DNA of 52,905 nt from Rhizomonospora bruguierae (GTDB taxonomy: Bacteria > Actinomycetota > Actinomycetes > Mycobacteriales > Micromonosporaceae): positions 1 through 52,905 of the forward strand of contig NZ_BBQH01000082.1 in the NCBI RefSeq assembly GCF_018397995.1, read 5' to 3'. This document shows positions 34,592-46,843 of the stretch, one piece after another. The notes under the pieces were generated by a model. It saw nothing but the letters and a program-made list of their open reading frames with translations. It did no database searches and was not told the origin of the DNA. Position 1 is the first letter of the stretch. Each line of letters begins with the position of its first letter. The translations under genes were made by a program, and so were the position numbers.

Positions 34592-35571
34592 CCGGCCGAC
34601 CGACGGCGTCCGTCATCATCGTCTCGTACAACACCCGCGAGCTGACCCTGCGCTGCCTGGACGCCCTGCACTCCGGCCGCACCGGCGCCGTGGACTTCGA
34701 CATCATCGTGGTCGACAACGCCTCGCACGACGGCTCCGCCGACGCGATCGCGCAGCACCACCCGTCGGTCACGCTGATGCGCCTGGCCGAGAACGTGGGC
34801 TGGGGGCGCGGCGCCAACCGCGGCGCGATGGCCAGCGACGCCGACTACCTGCTGCTGCTCAACCCGGACACGGTGCCGGTCGGCGACGTGGTCGCCGACC
34901 TGGTCACCTTCGCCCACCGGCACCCCGAACACCGGCTGTACACCGGGCGCACACTGCGCGCCGACGGCACCGACGACGGCTACTCCTGCTGGGGGCTGCC
35001 CTCGCTGTGGAGCTGCTTCACGTACGCGTCCGGACTGTCCACCATAGTCAAGAACAAGCGGTGGGCGAACCCCGAGGGCCTGCCCGGGTACGACCGACAC
35101 ACGGTCCGCGAGGTGCCGGCCATCTCCGGCTGCCTGATGATGGTCGAGCGCGCCTTGTTCGTCGAGCTGGGCGGCTTCGACCCGCGGTTCTTCCTCTACT
35201 CCGAGGACATGGACCTCAGCCGGCGCGCCCGCGACCTGGGCGCCCGCCCGGTGCTGCACCCGGACGCGGCGGTCGTGCACGTCGTCGGCGCCTCGTCCAG
35301 CTCGGTCGGGCAGCGCGTGAAGATCCTGCGCGGCAAGTCCACGTACCTGCGCCGGCACTTCTCCCCCGCCCGCGCCCGGCTGGGCAGGGCGCTACTCGCC
35401 GCCGGGGTCGGATTGCGGGCGCTCGCCTCGGCGGCGGGCGCCGGCCGCCCCGGCGTGGACTGGCCGGCGATCTGGCGCGAGCGGCACACCTGGCTGGCCG
35501 GCTGGCCGCCGGTGGACGAGCCCCGGCCCGCGCCCGCGATCCCGGCGCGGCGGGCCGCTCAGTACGAGTAG
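34588..35571 (+). CDS. Glycosyltransferase family 2, rhamnosyltransferase (WbbL)-like
   Basis: This 327-residue protein begins ASVIIVSYNTRELTLRCLDAL, with VVDNASHDGSA and a donor metal-site region LLLLNPDTVPVG. ISGCLMMVERALF and FFLYSEDMDLSRRARDLG are typical of WbbL-type rhamnosyltransferases. The GTG start overlaps the stop of the WecG-like gene. It is therefore likely the second glycosylation step on the same lipid carrier. Its last codons overlap 13 bases of the convergent dehydrogenase gene. Confidence 0.83.
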   Translation: MTGRPTASVIIVSYNTRELTLRCLDALHSGRTGAVDFDIIVVDNASHDGSADAIAQHHPSVTLMRLAENVGWGRGANRGAMASDADYLLLLNPDTVPVGDVVADLVTFAHRHPEHRLYTGRTLRADGTDDGYSCWGLPSLWSCFTYASGLSTIVKNKRWANPEGLPGYDRHTVREVPAISGCLMMVERALFVELGGFDPRFFLYSEDMDLSRRARDLGARPVLHPDAAVVHVVGASSSSVGQRVKILRGKSTYLRRHFSPARARLGRALLAAGVGLRALASAAGAGRPGVDWPAIWRERHTWLAGWPPVDEPRPAPAIPARRAAQYE

Positions 35572-36407
35572 AAGCCCTGGCCGGACTTGCGGCCCAGGTC
35601 GCCCGCGGCGGCCATGCGCTGGAGCAGTTCCGGCGGGAAGAACTTGGCGTCCGCGGTGTCGGTGTAGATGTTGCGGGTGGCGTGCAGGAGCACGTCGACG
35701 CCGGTGAGGTCGGTGGTGGCCAGCGGCCCCATCGCGTGGCCGAAGCCGAGCTTGCACGCCGTGTCCAGGTCCTCCGGGGTGACCACCCCGGACTCGACCA
35801 GCCGGACCGCCTCCACGACCAGCGCCGAGATCAGCCGGGTGGTCACGAAGCCGGCGATGTCCCGGTTCACGACGATGCAGGTCTTGCCGATCCCCTCGGC
35901 GAACGCCCGTGCGGTGGCCAGCGTCGCGTCGCTGGTCTTGAAGCCCCGGACCAGCTCGCACAGGGCCATCATCGGCACCGGCGAGAAGAAGTGGGTGCCG
36001 ACCACGGACTCGGGCCGGCCGGTCGCCGCCGCGATCTGGGTGACCGGGATGGCCGAGGTGTTGGTGGCCAGCACCGCGTCGGGCCCGCAGATCCGGTCGA
36101 GGGCGCGGAAGACGTCCTGCTTCGCGTCGAGGCGCTCGAAGACGGCCTCGACGACGAGGTCCGCGTCGGCGGCCGCGTCCAGCTCCGTGGTGCCGGTGAT
36201 CCGGGCGACCGCGGCGGCGGCGTCCTCCTCGGAGATCTTCTCCTTGCGCACGAACCGGTCCAGCGAGGTGCGGATGCCACGGATGCCGCGGTCCACCGTC
36301 TGCTGCTCCAGGTCCCGCAGCGTGACCGTCCACCCGGCCTGCGCCGCGACCTGCGCGATGCCCGACCCCATCAATCCCGCACCGATGACTGCCAACCGAC
36401 CGGCCAT
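35559..36407 (-). CDS. 3-hydroxybutyryl-CoA dehydrogenase (PaaH/Hbd type)
   Basis: This 282-residue single-module enzyme has a Rossmann motif IGAGLMGSGI (about 8-17), a catalytic-site NTSAIP with the active Ser, THFFSPVPMM with the catalytic His, and CELVRG with the Glu. It ends in the family tail LGRKSGQGFYSY. It oxidises 3-hydroxyacyl-CoA with NAD(P). Compared with the two-module protein at 23.2-25.0 kb it keeps all catalytic residues. ATG 36407 lies seven bases after TAGGGT without a Shine-Dalgarno. It lies 26 bp downstream of murA's stop on the same strand. Confidence 0.9.
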   Translation of the reverse strand: MAGRLAVIGAGLMGSGIAQVAAQAGWTVTLRDLEQQTVDRGIRGIRTSLDRFVRKEKISEEDAAAAVARITGTTELDAAADADLVVEAVFERLDAKQDVFRALDRICGPDAVLATNTSAIPVTQIAAATGRPESVVGTHFFSPVPMMALCELVRGFKTSDATLATARAFAEGIGKTCIVVNRDIAGFVTTRLISALVVEAVRLVESGVVTPEDLDTACKLGFGHAMGPLATTDLTGVDVLLHATRNIYTDTADAKFFPPELLQRMAAAGDLGRKSGQGFYSY

Positions 36408-36420
36408 GGCGGACACCCTA
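36408..36420 (-). promoter_or_regulatory. Leaderless-type -10 element of the dehydrogenase
   Basis: On the - strand TAGGGT (36420-36415) is followed by seven bases and then ATG 36407. It lies in the short gap after murA, suggesting an independent promoter. Confidence 0.45.
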
Positions 36421-36433
36421 CCTAAACGCCGGT

Positions 36434-37723
36434 TCAGAACGAGAAGGCGGGCTCCTCCGGCGCGGTCTCCCGCTCGATCGACACGCCCAGCCCGAGCAGG
36501 TCGGCGACGAACGTCGGGTAGCCGCGGTCGATGTGGTGCACGTGGCTGACCTCGGTGACCCCGTCCGCGCACAGCCCGGCGATCACCAGGCCGGCACCGG
36601 CGCGGATGTCGGTGGCCCGGACCGGCGCGCTGGACAGCCGCTCCCGGCCCCGGACCACCGCGTGGTGGCCGTCGGTGCGGATGTCCGCGCCGAGCCGGGC
36701 CATCTCGTTCACGAACATGAACCGGCCGTCGAAGATGTTCTCGGTGACCAGGGACGCCCCCTCGCTCACCGACGCCAGCCCGATCGCCATCGGCAGCAGG
36801 TCGGTGGGGAAGCCGGGGAACGGCAGCGTGACGATGTCCACGGCGGCGGGGCGGCGGTCCATCCGGACCCGGAACGAGTCGGTGCCGGTCTCCACGGTGG
36901 TGCCCGCCGAGACGAGCTTGTCCAGCGCGATGTCGAGGAACAGCGGGTTGAGCCCGGTCACCGTGACGTCGCCCCGGGTCATCGCCGCGCCGAACGCCCA
37001 CGTCCCGCCGACGATCCGGTCGCCGACCGTCGCATGCCGGACCGGCCGCAGTTCGTCCACGCCCTCGATCCGCAGCGTGGACGTGCCGGCGCCGTCGATC
37101 CGGGCGCCCATGTCGGTGAGCATCCCGCAGATGTCGACGATCTCCGGCTCCCGGGCGGCGTTGTCGATCTCGGTGGTGCCGTTGGCCAGGACCGCCGCCA
37201 TCAGCAGGTTCTCGGTGGCGCCCACGCTCGGGAAGTCCAGCCAGATGGTGGCGCCCCGGAGCCCGGACGGCGCCGAGGCGATCACGAAGCCGTGCTCGCC
37301 GGTGATGTCCGCGCCCATCCGGGACAGCCCGCCGACGTGCATGTCCAGGCCGCGGGAGCCGATGGCGTCGCCACCCGGGTGCGCCACCCGCACGTACCCG
37401 CACCGCGCCAGCAGCGGCCCCAGCACACAGATGGACGCGCGCAGCCGCCGCACCAGGTCGTAGTCGGCCTCGCTGCCCGGCTCCGCCGGGACGTCGACCG
37501 CCACCTCGTCGCCGGAGAACGCCACCGAGCAGCCGAGCCGGCGCAGCACCTCCCCCATGATCGCTATATCGGTGATCCGGGGGATGTTCGAGATCACGCT
37601 CTCCCCCGGCGCCAGCAGGGCCGCCGCCATCAGCTTCAGCGCGGAGTTCTTCGCGCCCACCACCCCGACCTCGCCGGCCAGGCGGGCGCCGCCGTCAACC
37701 CGGATCACGTCCACGCCCGCCAT
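36434..37723 (-). CDS. murA: UDP-N-acetylglucosamine 1-carboxyvinyltransferase MurA
   Basis: This 429-residue enzyme catalyses the first committed step of peptidoglycan synthesis, transferring enolpyruvate from PEP to UDP-GlcNAc. Family landmarks are [17 protein letters not shown] (about 21-37), [15 protein letters not shown] and the C-terminal [18 protein letters not shown]. The loop residue that is Cys115 in E. coli MurA is Asp119 here, the change known from Mycobacterium tuberculosis (Asp117) that confers intrinsic fosfomycin resistance. ATG 37723 gives the conserved N-terminus. It is divergent from the cobalamin adenosyltransferase with 31 bp between. Confidence 0.95.
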   Translation of the reverse strand: MAGVDVIRVDGGARLAGEVGVVGAKNSALKLMAAALLAPGESVISNIPRITDIAIMGEVLRRLGCSVAFSGDEVAVDVPAEPGSEADYDLVRRLRASICVLGPLLARCGYVRVAHPGGDAIGSRGLDMHVGGLSRMGADITGEHGFVIASAPSGLRGATIWLDFPSVGATENLLMAAVLANGTTEIDNAAREPEIVDICGMLTDMGARIDGAGTSTLRIEGVDELRPVRHATVGDRIVGGTWAFGAAMTRGDVTVTGLNPLFLDIALDKLVSAGTTVETGTDSFRVRMDRRPAAVDIVTLPFPGFPTDLLPMAIGLASVSEGASLVTENIFDGRFMFVNEMARLGADIRTDGHHAVVRGRERLSSAPVRATDIRAGAGLVIAGLCADGVTEVSHVHHIDRGYPTFVADLLGLGVSIERETAPEEPAFSF

Positions 37724-37742
37724 CGTAGGCGGACCGGGTCCG

Positions 37743-37754
37743 TACGCTGGCGGC
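37743..37754 (+). promoter_or_regulatory. Leaderless-type -10 element of the adenosyltransferase
   Basis: TACGCT (37743-37748) is followed by six bases and then ATG 37755. The whole intergenic space to murA is only 31 bp, so a leaderless start is the simplest reading. No cobalamin riboswitch can fit here. Confidence 0.45.
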
Positions 37755-38327
37755 ATGGCCGTGCACCTGAACCGCATCTACACCCGGGCCGGCGACGCCG
37801 GCACCACCCGCCTCACCAACAACGAGAAGGTCAGCAAGACGGACCCGCGGATCGCCGCCTACGCCGACGTGGACGAGTGCAACGCGGCGATCGGCGTGGC
37901 ACTGGCCCTGGGCGATCTGCCGGAGGGCGTGCGGGCCGTGCTGGAACTGGTCCAGAACGACCTGTTCGACGTCGGCGCCGACCTGAGCAACCCGGTCACG
38001 CCCGACCCGCCGTACCAACCCCTGCGGGTGACCGAGGAGTACGTCACGCGGATCGAGGGGTGGTGCGACCGGTACAACGAGGACCTGCCGAAACTCGACT
38101 CGTTCGTGCTGCCCGGCGGTACCCGTGGGGCGGCGCTGCTGCACGTGGCGCGCACGGTCGCCCGGCGGGCGGAGCGCAGCGCATGGGTGCTGATCGAGCA
38201 CGACCCGGAGCGTACCCAGCCGCTGGCCGCCAGGTACCTCAACCGCCTCTCCGACCTGCTGTTCATCCTCGCCCGGGTGGCGAACCCGCAGGGCGACGTG
38301 CTGTGGCAGCCCGGCGGGAACCGGTGA
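37755..38327 (+). CDS. Cob(I)alamin adenosyltransferase, PduO/MMAB type
   Basis: This 190-residue protein has the PduO N-terminal ATP-binding loop [22 protein letters not shown], then [24 protein letters not shown], the C-terminal ATP/cobalamin segment [23 protein letters not shown] and the closing [16 protein letters not shown]. The trimeric enzyme makes adenosylcobalamin for enzymes such as methylmalonyl-CoA mutase. Its stop overlaps the GTG of a VOC protein. Confidence 0.93.
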   Translation: MAVHLNRIYTRAGDAGTTRLTNNEKVSKTDPRIAAYADVDECNAAIGVALALGDLPEGVRAVLELVQNDLFDVGADLSNPVTPDPPYQPLRVTEEYVTRIEGWCDRYNEDLPKLDSFVLPGGTRGAALLHVARTVARRAERSAWVLIEHDPERTQPLAARYLNRLSDLLFILARVANPQGDVLWQPGGNR

Positions 38328-38740
38328 GCCCGACCGCGGGCGCCCTGCACCACGTGGAGGTGTGGGTACCGGACCTCGCGGGGGCGCGGCACTCCTGGGG
38401 CTGGCTGCTCGCCGAACTCGGCTGGCAGCCGTTCCAGGACTGGGCGAACGGCTGCTCCTGGCGCCAGGGCGAGACGTACATCGTGGTCGAGCAGTCGCCG
38501 GCCCTGGCCGGTCGGGTCCACGAACGGCTCGCCCCCGGCGTGAACCACCTCGCGTTCCACGCCGGCCCGCCGGCCCGGGTGGACGCCCTGGTGGCGGTGG
38601 CACCGGGGTACGGGTGGTCGCTGATGTTCGAGGACCGCCACCCGTACGCGGGCGGCCCCGGCGTGTACGCGGCGTACCTGGAGGACGCGTACGGCTACGA
38701 GGTGGAACTGGTGGCGGAGGGGCTTCCGGAGCCCTCCTGA
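38324..38740 (+). CDS. VOC (glyoxalase/dioxygenase fold) family protein
   Basis: This 138-residue protein forms one VOC unit: LHHVEVWVPDLAGARHSWGWLLAELGW at the N-terminus supplies a metal-side His and VNHLAFHAG a second. The end AYLEDAYGYEVELVAEG places the closing Glu. The spacing H..E..H..E fits a metal site. It is too divergent to call methylmalonyl-CoA epimerase. The GTG start makes a GTGA overlap with the adenosyltransferase, so it is co-translated with it. Confidence 0.8.
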   Translation: MSPTAGALHHVEVWVPDLAGARHSWGWLLAELGWQPFQDWANGCSWRQGETYIVVEQSPALAGRVHERLAPGVNHLAFHAGPPARVDALVAVAPGYGWSLMFEDRHPYAGGPGVYAAYLEDAYGYEVELVAEGLPEPS

Positions 38741-38762
38741 CCCCTCCGGCGCGCCTACCGCC

Positions 38763-38806
38763 GGGCGGTCTCGCGGGTCACCGGGTGGCCAAACGCGAGA
38801 CCGCCC
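38763..38806. terminator. Hairpin between convergent VOC and DUF2550 genes
   Basis: A perfect 13-bp inverted repeat (38763-38775 and 38794-38806) with an 18-nt loop. One arm lies inside the last codons of the DUF2550 gene. With no T-tract it would be a stem-only terminator serving both converging transcripts. Confidence 0.55.
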
Positions 38807-39221
38807 CGGGCGGGGCGGCCTCGATCCAGGAGAGGAAGCCGGTGACCGTGGAGCGCGCCATGGCGATCTCGACCGGTGAGTTCTGGGCGAGACAGCGCAG
38901 GATCACCCAGTCGTCGGGGAGGGCGAACTTCTCCGGGCCGGTGGGTTCACGCCGGCTCTGCACCACCAGCCCATTGCGGGACAGCACCCGGCGGGGCCGG
39001 ATGGCCAGGCTGAACATGCGGTACCAGCGGAGGTCGTCGCCGTCGAAGCGGGCGAACCCGGGCGACCAGCCGCGACCGCTGACCATCGTCGACAGGCGGA
39101 TGGTGAGCTTGATGGTGCCGCCCGCGCGGGCGACCCAGGCCCGGCGGGCGAACAGCGCCGCCAGGACGGCGAGCACGACCAGGATGCCGACGGCGACCCA
39201 TTCGAAGATCTCCACCGGCAT
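38778..39221 (-). CDS. DUF2550 membrane-anchored protein
   Basis: This 147-residue protein has one N-terminal membrane segment (about 8-27: WVAVGILVVLAVLAALFARRAW) and a cytoplasmic domain with GWSPGFARFDGDDLRWYRMFSLAIRPRRVLSR. That pattern and the position directly after atpC are diagnostic of DUF2550, a family conserved beside the ATP synthase operon in actinobacteria. The function is unknown. Six bases separate it from the atpC stop, so it is probably the last gene of the atp transcript. Confidence 0.88.
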   Translation of the reverse strand: MPVEIFEWVAVGILVVLAVLAALFARRAWVARAGGTIKLTIRLSTMVSGRGWSPGFARFDGDDLRWYRMFSLAIRPRRVLSRNGLVVQSRREPTGPEKFALPDDWVILRCLAQNSPVEIAMARSTVTGFLSWIEAAPPGAVSRLATR

Positions 39222-39227
39222 GGGCGG

Positions 39228-39521
39228 TCAGTGGCTCGCGGCCGGGCTGGTGGGCTGGGCCGGGGTGGCCTGCTCGGCGAGGACGGTGACCTTCGCGGTG
39301 GTGACCGAGAGGAAGCCGCCGCTCACGTCGTAGGTGAGCTGCTCGCCACCGGCGCGCTTGATCCGCACCTGGCTGTCGTCGGCGAGCTGACCGAGAAGCT
39401 GCTCGTGGCCGGGGAGCACGCCGAGCTCGCCCTCCGTGGTCCGGGCGACGAGCATGTCCGCCTCACCGGTCCAGATCTTCTCCTCGACGGCTACCAGCTC
39501 CACCTGAAGCGTGTTCGCCAC
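39228..39521 (-). CDS. atpC: ATP synthase F1 subunit epsilon
   Basis: This 97-residue protein contains the beta-sandwich motifs LQVELVAVEEKIWTGEADMLVARTTEGELGVLPGHEQLLGQL and ends soon after GGFLSVTTAKVTVLAEQA. It lacks the long C-terminal helical hairpin found in E. coli epsilon, as in other actinobacteria. GTG 39521 is the likely start, and GTG 39530 would add three residues. Unlike the other subunit genes it is separated from its upstream neighbour by 214 bp. Confidence 0.92.
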   Translation of the reverse strand: MANTLQVELVAVEEKIWTGEADMLVARTTEGELGVLPGHEQLLGQLADDSQVRIKRAGGEQLTYDVSGGFLSVTTAKVTVLAEQATPAQPTSPAASH

Positions 39522-39674
39522 GTTGTGCACACCTCGCCCGCTATGGCCGTACCCGGGGGCACGGCAGGGATCTTCAGAGTCTAGAAGGTGCGGCGACCCC
39601 CGCCCACGGCGGATGACCAACCGCGACGCACACCACACCGCCGGGAGGGGCGGGTGCGGTGTGCCGGTGCGCGA

Positions 39675-39704
39675 GGGCCGCGCCGGCCAGCACCGGCGCG
39701 GCCC
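39675..39704 (-). terminator. Hairpin in the atpD-atpC gap, possible attenuator
   Basis: A perfect 12-bp GC-only stem (39675-39686 and 39693-39704) with a 6-nt loop begins about 32 nt after the atpD stop. A weaker hairpin (CACACCGC / GCGGTGTG, 39634-39663) follows. No T-tract is present. It could reduce read-through into atpC or protect the 3' end of the upstream message. Confidence 0.55.
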
Positions 39705-39735
39705 CGTCGAGGTCGAGCTGCTGTCGGGAGGACGA

Positions 39736-42107
<2,372 letters not shown>

Positions 42108-42113
42108 GGCGGG

Positions 42114-43757
<1,644 letters not shown>

Positions 43758-43835
43758 CTGTGCGTCCTCTTTATCTTCAGCGTCGGTAGACGAAGGCGGG
43801 TACGGCGGCGTCGCGCGCCGGGCGAGCCGCGCGGC

Positions 43836-44660
43836 TCAGCGCCCGGTCAGCGCGTGACGGGTCTCGTTGAGGCGGCGGAGGATCGTACCGTCGTACAGGT
43901 CCGAGCCCACCCGGACGCTCATACCGCCCAGAACGCGGGGCTCCACCGAAACCTTGACGGAGACCTCCCTACGGTACAACTCGGACAGCTTGGCGCCCAG
44001 CCGCTGCTCGTCCCCGTCGCTGATGGGCGCCGCCACGGTGACGTAGGCGATCTGCCGGTCCCGCCGCTCGGCGGCCAGCTCGACCAGCCGGCTCAGCCCA
44101 CCGGTGACGCTGCGACCCCCGAACCCCGCGAGGGCCACCTGCACCAGCCGCACCGTGACCGGCAGCGCCTTGCCCTCGAGCAGCTCCCGGACCAGCGTCA
44201 TCCGCTGGTCCACCGGGGTGGTGGAGTCGCCGAGCGCCCCGGCCAGCGCCGGGTTGGCGTCCGCCACGTGGCCGAACCGGAACAGCTCGTCCTCGACCTC
44301 GGCCAGCTCGCCGACCGAGTCCGCGCCGGCGAGCAGCGCCTCCACGCCCAGCCGCTCGGCCGCGTCCAGCAGCTCGGACGGGGCCGAGAAGCGGCCGGAC
44401 ACCAGCGTGGCCAGCAGCTCCACCGCGGTGTCGCTGACCTTGCCGGACAGCAGCGTACGCAGCAGCCCGGCCCGCTCGTCGGCGGCCCGGGACGGGTCGA
44501 CCAGCGCCCGGCGCAGCCGGGGCTCGCGGCCCAGCATGACGGCCGCCGCGAGGATCTCGTCGGCCGCGGTGCCGACCGTGGCGGCGTCGGCGCGCCCGAG
44601 CACCTCGTTGAGGCGCTCCGCCGCGGCGGCGTACGCCTCGCGGCCGGCCCCGCCGGGCAT
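43836..44660 (-). CDS. atpH: ATP synthase F1 subunit delta (long actinobacterial form)
   Basis: This 274-residue protein is longer than the roughly 177-residue enterobacterial delta, as is usual in actinobacteria. The N-terminal helical part has EAYAAAAERLNEVLGRAD and LVDPSRAADERAGLLRTLLSG. The C-terminal peripheral-stalk-binding part has VAAPISDGDEQRLGAKLSELYRREVSVKVSVEPRVLGGMSVRVGSDLYDGTILRRL. It is not fused to a b-like domain. Its ATG overlaps the atpF stop by one base (TGATG). Confidence 0.94.
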   Translation of the reverse strand: MPGGAGREAYAAAAERLNEVLGRADAATVGTAADEILAAAVMLGREPRLRRALVDPSRAADERAGLLRTLLSGKVSDTAVELLATLVSGRFSAPSELLDAAERLGVEALLAGADSVGELAEVEDELFRFGHVADANPALAGALGDSTTPVDQRMTLVRELLEGKALPVTVRLVQVALAGFGGRSVTGGLSRLVELAAERRDRQIAYVTVAAPISDGDEQRLGAKLSELYRREVSVKVSVEPRVLGGMSVRVGSDLYDGTILRRLNETRHALTGR

Positions 44661-45205
44661 CAGCGGGCCCCCGAGCTCTGCGGGGCGGCGTGCTCAAGCT
44701 CGCTGATGAACCGCTCCACCGTGCCCCGCCGACGGGCCTCGTCGGCCAGGGCCTCGCCGACGATCCGGGAGGCCAGCTCCACCGCCAGGCCGCCGACCTC
44801 GCCGCGCAGCTCGCGCACGATGCTCTGCCGCTCGGCGGTCAGCTGCTCGCGGCCGGCCGCGATGACCCGGTCGGACTCCTCGCGGGCCTTCGCCAGCACG
44901 TCCGCCCGGATGCTCTCGGCGTCCGCCCGGGCCTGGTCCCGGATGCCCGCCGCCTCGGTGCGTGCCTCGGCCAGCTGCGCCTTGTACTGCTCCAGCAGCT
45001 GGTTCGCCTCGGCCTGCGCCGCCTCGGCGCGCTTGATCCCGCCCTCGATCGCCTCGACCCGAGCCTGGAACGTCTGCTCCATCCGCGGGAAGACGAACTT
45101 CATCAGCACGAAGCAGAGGACGGCGAAGGCGATGAGGCCGATCACCATCTCCTGCCAGATGGGGAAGACGGGGTTGTGCCCGCCCTCGGCGGCGTAGTTC
45201 ACCAT
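44660..45205 (-). CDS. atpF: ATP synthase F0 subunit b
   Basis: This 181-residue protein has an N-terminal membrane helix (about 20-38: MVIGLIAFAVLCFVLMKFVFP) followed by a long charged coiled coil (about 45-170) that forms the peripheral stalk and binds delta. There is one b gene in this operon, consistent with a homodimer. A 30-bp gap with GGAGG separates it from atpE. Confidence 0.95.
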   Translation of the reverse strand: MVNYAAEGGHNPVFPIWQEMVIGLIAFAVLCFVLMKFVFPRMEQTFQARVEAIEGGIKRAEAAQAEANQLLEQYKAQLAEARTEAAGIRDQARADAESIRADVLAKAREESDRVIAAGREQLTAERQSIVRELRGEVGGLAVELASRIVGEALADEARRRGTVERFISELEHAAPQSSGAR

Positions 45206-45235
45206 GCAAACCTCCGGTGGTCTTCCGGGCGGGCC

Positions 45236-45503
<268 letters not shown>

Positions 45504-45560
45504 GACGTCTGACTACTTACTGGGGCGCTGGGTCTACTGGGTCCACAGTGCGACGCGGCC

Positions 45561-46361
45561 TCAGTGGTCCGTGGCGATCGAGGTCTGCACGTAGACCGCG
45601 GTCAGCAGGGTGAACACGTACGCCTGGAGCACCGCGACCAGCAGCTCGAACAGGGTCAGGATGATCGCCATCAGCCAGGCGAACGGCGACATCGCCTTGA
45701 TGAAGAAGTTGTCCGAGGCGAGCAGGACGAAGCCGCTCAGCGTGAACACCAGCAGGATGATGTGGCCGGCGAACATGTTCGCGAACAACCGCAGCGCGAG
45801 CGTGAACGGCCGCAGCACCAGGTTGGAGAAGAACTCCAGCGGGATCAGCAGCGGGTAGAGCACCTTCGGTGCCGGCGGCATGGTCTGCGACTTGAGGTAG
45901 CGCCAGAACCCGTGCTTCTTGATGCCCGCGGCGTTGTAGAGCACGTACGAGATGATCGCCAGGAACGCCGGGAACGCGATGTGCGACATCGGCGAGATCT
46001 GAATGAACGGGATGATCCCGAAGATGTTGGTGAGCAGGATGAAGCTGAACAGCGTCGCCAGGTAGGGCGCGAACCGCACGCCCTCGTGCCCGATGATCTC
46101 CTTGGCGACGTTGTCCCGGGCGAACCCGTACACCGACTCGGCCATCCACTGCCCGCGGGTGGGCACCAGCTTCGGCTTGCGGTAGGCCAGCAGGAAGAAC
46201 GCGATCAGGGCCGCGACCGCGAGCCAGATCAGCACGGTGAACTTGGTGACCCACGGGGAGTTGGCCTCCCCCCACGGGTAGATCGCGGGCAGGAAGAAGT
46301 CTTCCACGCTGGGCGGGAAGGGCAGATCGTCCTTGGCCAGGACGGTCAACTGCTCGATCAC
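45561..46361 (-). CDS. atpB: ATP synthase F0 subunit a
   Basis: This 266-residue protein has five or six membrane helices. The essential Arg lies in FTLALRLFANMFAGH, followed by the last helices MAIILTLFELLVAVLQAYVFTLLTAVYV. It forms the proton half-channels against the c ring. The GTG start has GGAGGAG about ten bases upstream. It follows the small AtpZ/AtpI-like gene by 21 bp. Confidence 0.95.
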   Translation of the reverse strand: MIEQLTVLAKDDLPFPPSVEDFFLPAIYPWGEANSPWVTKFTVLIWLAVAALIAFFLLAYRKPKLVPTRGQWMAESVYGFARDNVAKEIIGHEGVRFAPYLATLFSFILLTNIFGIIPFIQISPMSHIAFPAFLAIISYVLYNAAGIKKHGFWRYLKSQTMPPAPKVLYPLLIPLEFFSNLVLRPFTLALRLFANMFAGHIILLVFTLSGFVLLASDNFFIKAMSPFAWLMAIILTLFELLVAVLQAYVFTLLTAVYVQTSIATDH

Positions 46362-46382
46362 CGCGCTGCTCCTCCTCTACCC

Positions 46383-46601
46383 CTACGCCCCGAACCGCTT
46401 GATCACCAGGTAGATGCCGCCGGCCACACCGACGACGATCCCCACCCCGGTGGTGATCCCACCGGTGTGCAACCAGCGATCCACGAGCCAGCCAGCGGAC
46501 CCCCACACCGCCATACCCGACAACAGGTACCCGAGTGCGGTCCAAGCGGTGTTGTTTGGATCGCCAGCGGGAGGGGGCGGGGGCTTCTGGTCACCGGCCA
46601 T
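46383..46601 (-). CDS. AtpZ/AtpI-family small membrane protein
   Basis: This 72-residue protein has a Pro-rich head and two membrane segments (WTALGYLLSGMAVWGSAGWLV and GVGIVVGVAGGIYLVIK). It is the typical small hydrophobic protein preceding atpB, related to AtpI/AtpZ, which help F0 assembly or Mg/Ca homeostasis in some bacteria. A role here is inferred from position. Confidence 0.8.
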   Translation of the reverse strand: MAGDQKPPPPPAGDPNNTAWTALGYLLSGMAVWGSAGWLVDRWLHTGGITTGVGIVVGVAGGIYLVIKRFGA

Positions 46602-46843
46602 GTCGAGGGGAAAGATAGCAGCCGGCTTTCAGGTGCAGAGACTCACCCCCCACGCAGCTCTGCTGCGCGGGTATCGGGCAGAATGGAGTCGTCTGTGCGC
46701 ACACGCTACTCCCCTTTGCCTCCGTCGTGCAGGGACGAATAGCGGACAATCACCCGATCTGAGCTACGGATTCCCCGAGTGGCAGAACTTCGGCGGTTAC
46801 CGAACCGCCGGGCGGTGGTTCCCCTGGGTGACCGGTGCGCCGG
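46602..46843 (-). promoter_or_regulatory. Intergenic region upstream of the atp genes
   Basis: This 242-bp gap is AT-richer than its surroundings. On the - strand TATCTT lies ten bases before ATG 46601 and could be a -10 for a nearly leaderless atp transcript, but the -35 is weak. A small ACCGCC / GGCGGT hairpin at the far end (about 46804-46818) may end the upstream gene's message. Confidence 0.3.

Noticed and set aside
37724-37754. A cobalamin riboswitch before the adenosyltransferase gene
   Set aside because: Only 31 bp separate the two divergent genes, too short for a B12 aptamer, and the start appears leaderless.
43836-45205. A mycobacterial-type b-delta fusion
   Set aside because: atpF and atpH are separate frames overlapping by a single base (TGATG). 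The delta protein lacks an N-terminal membrane segment.
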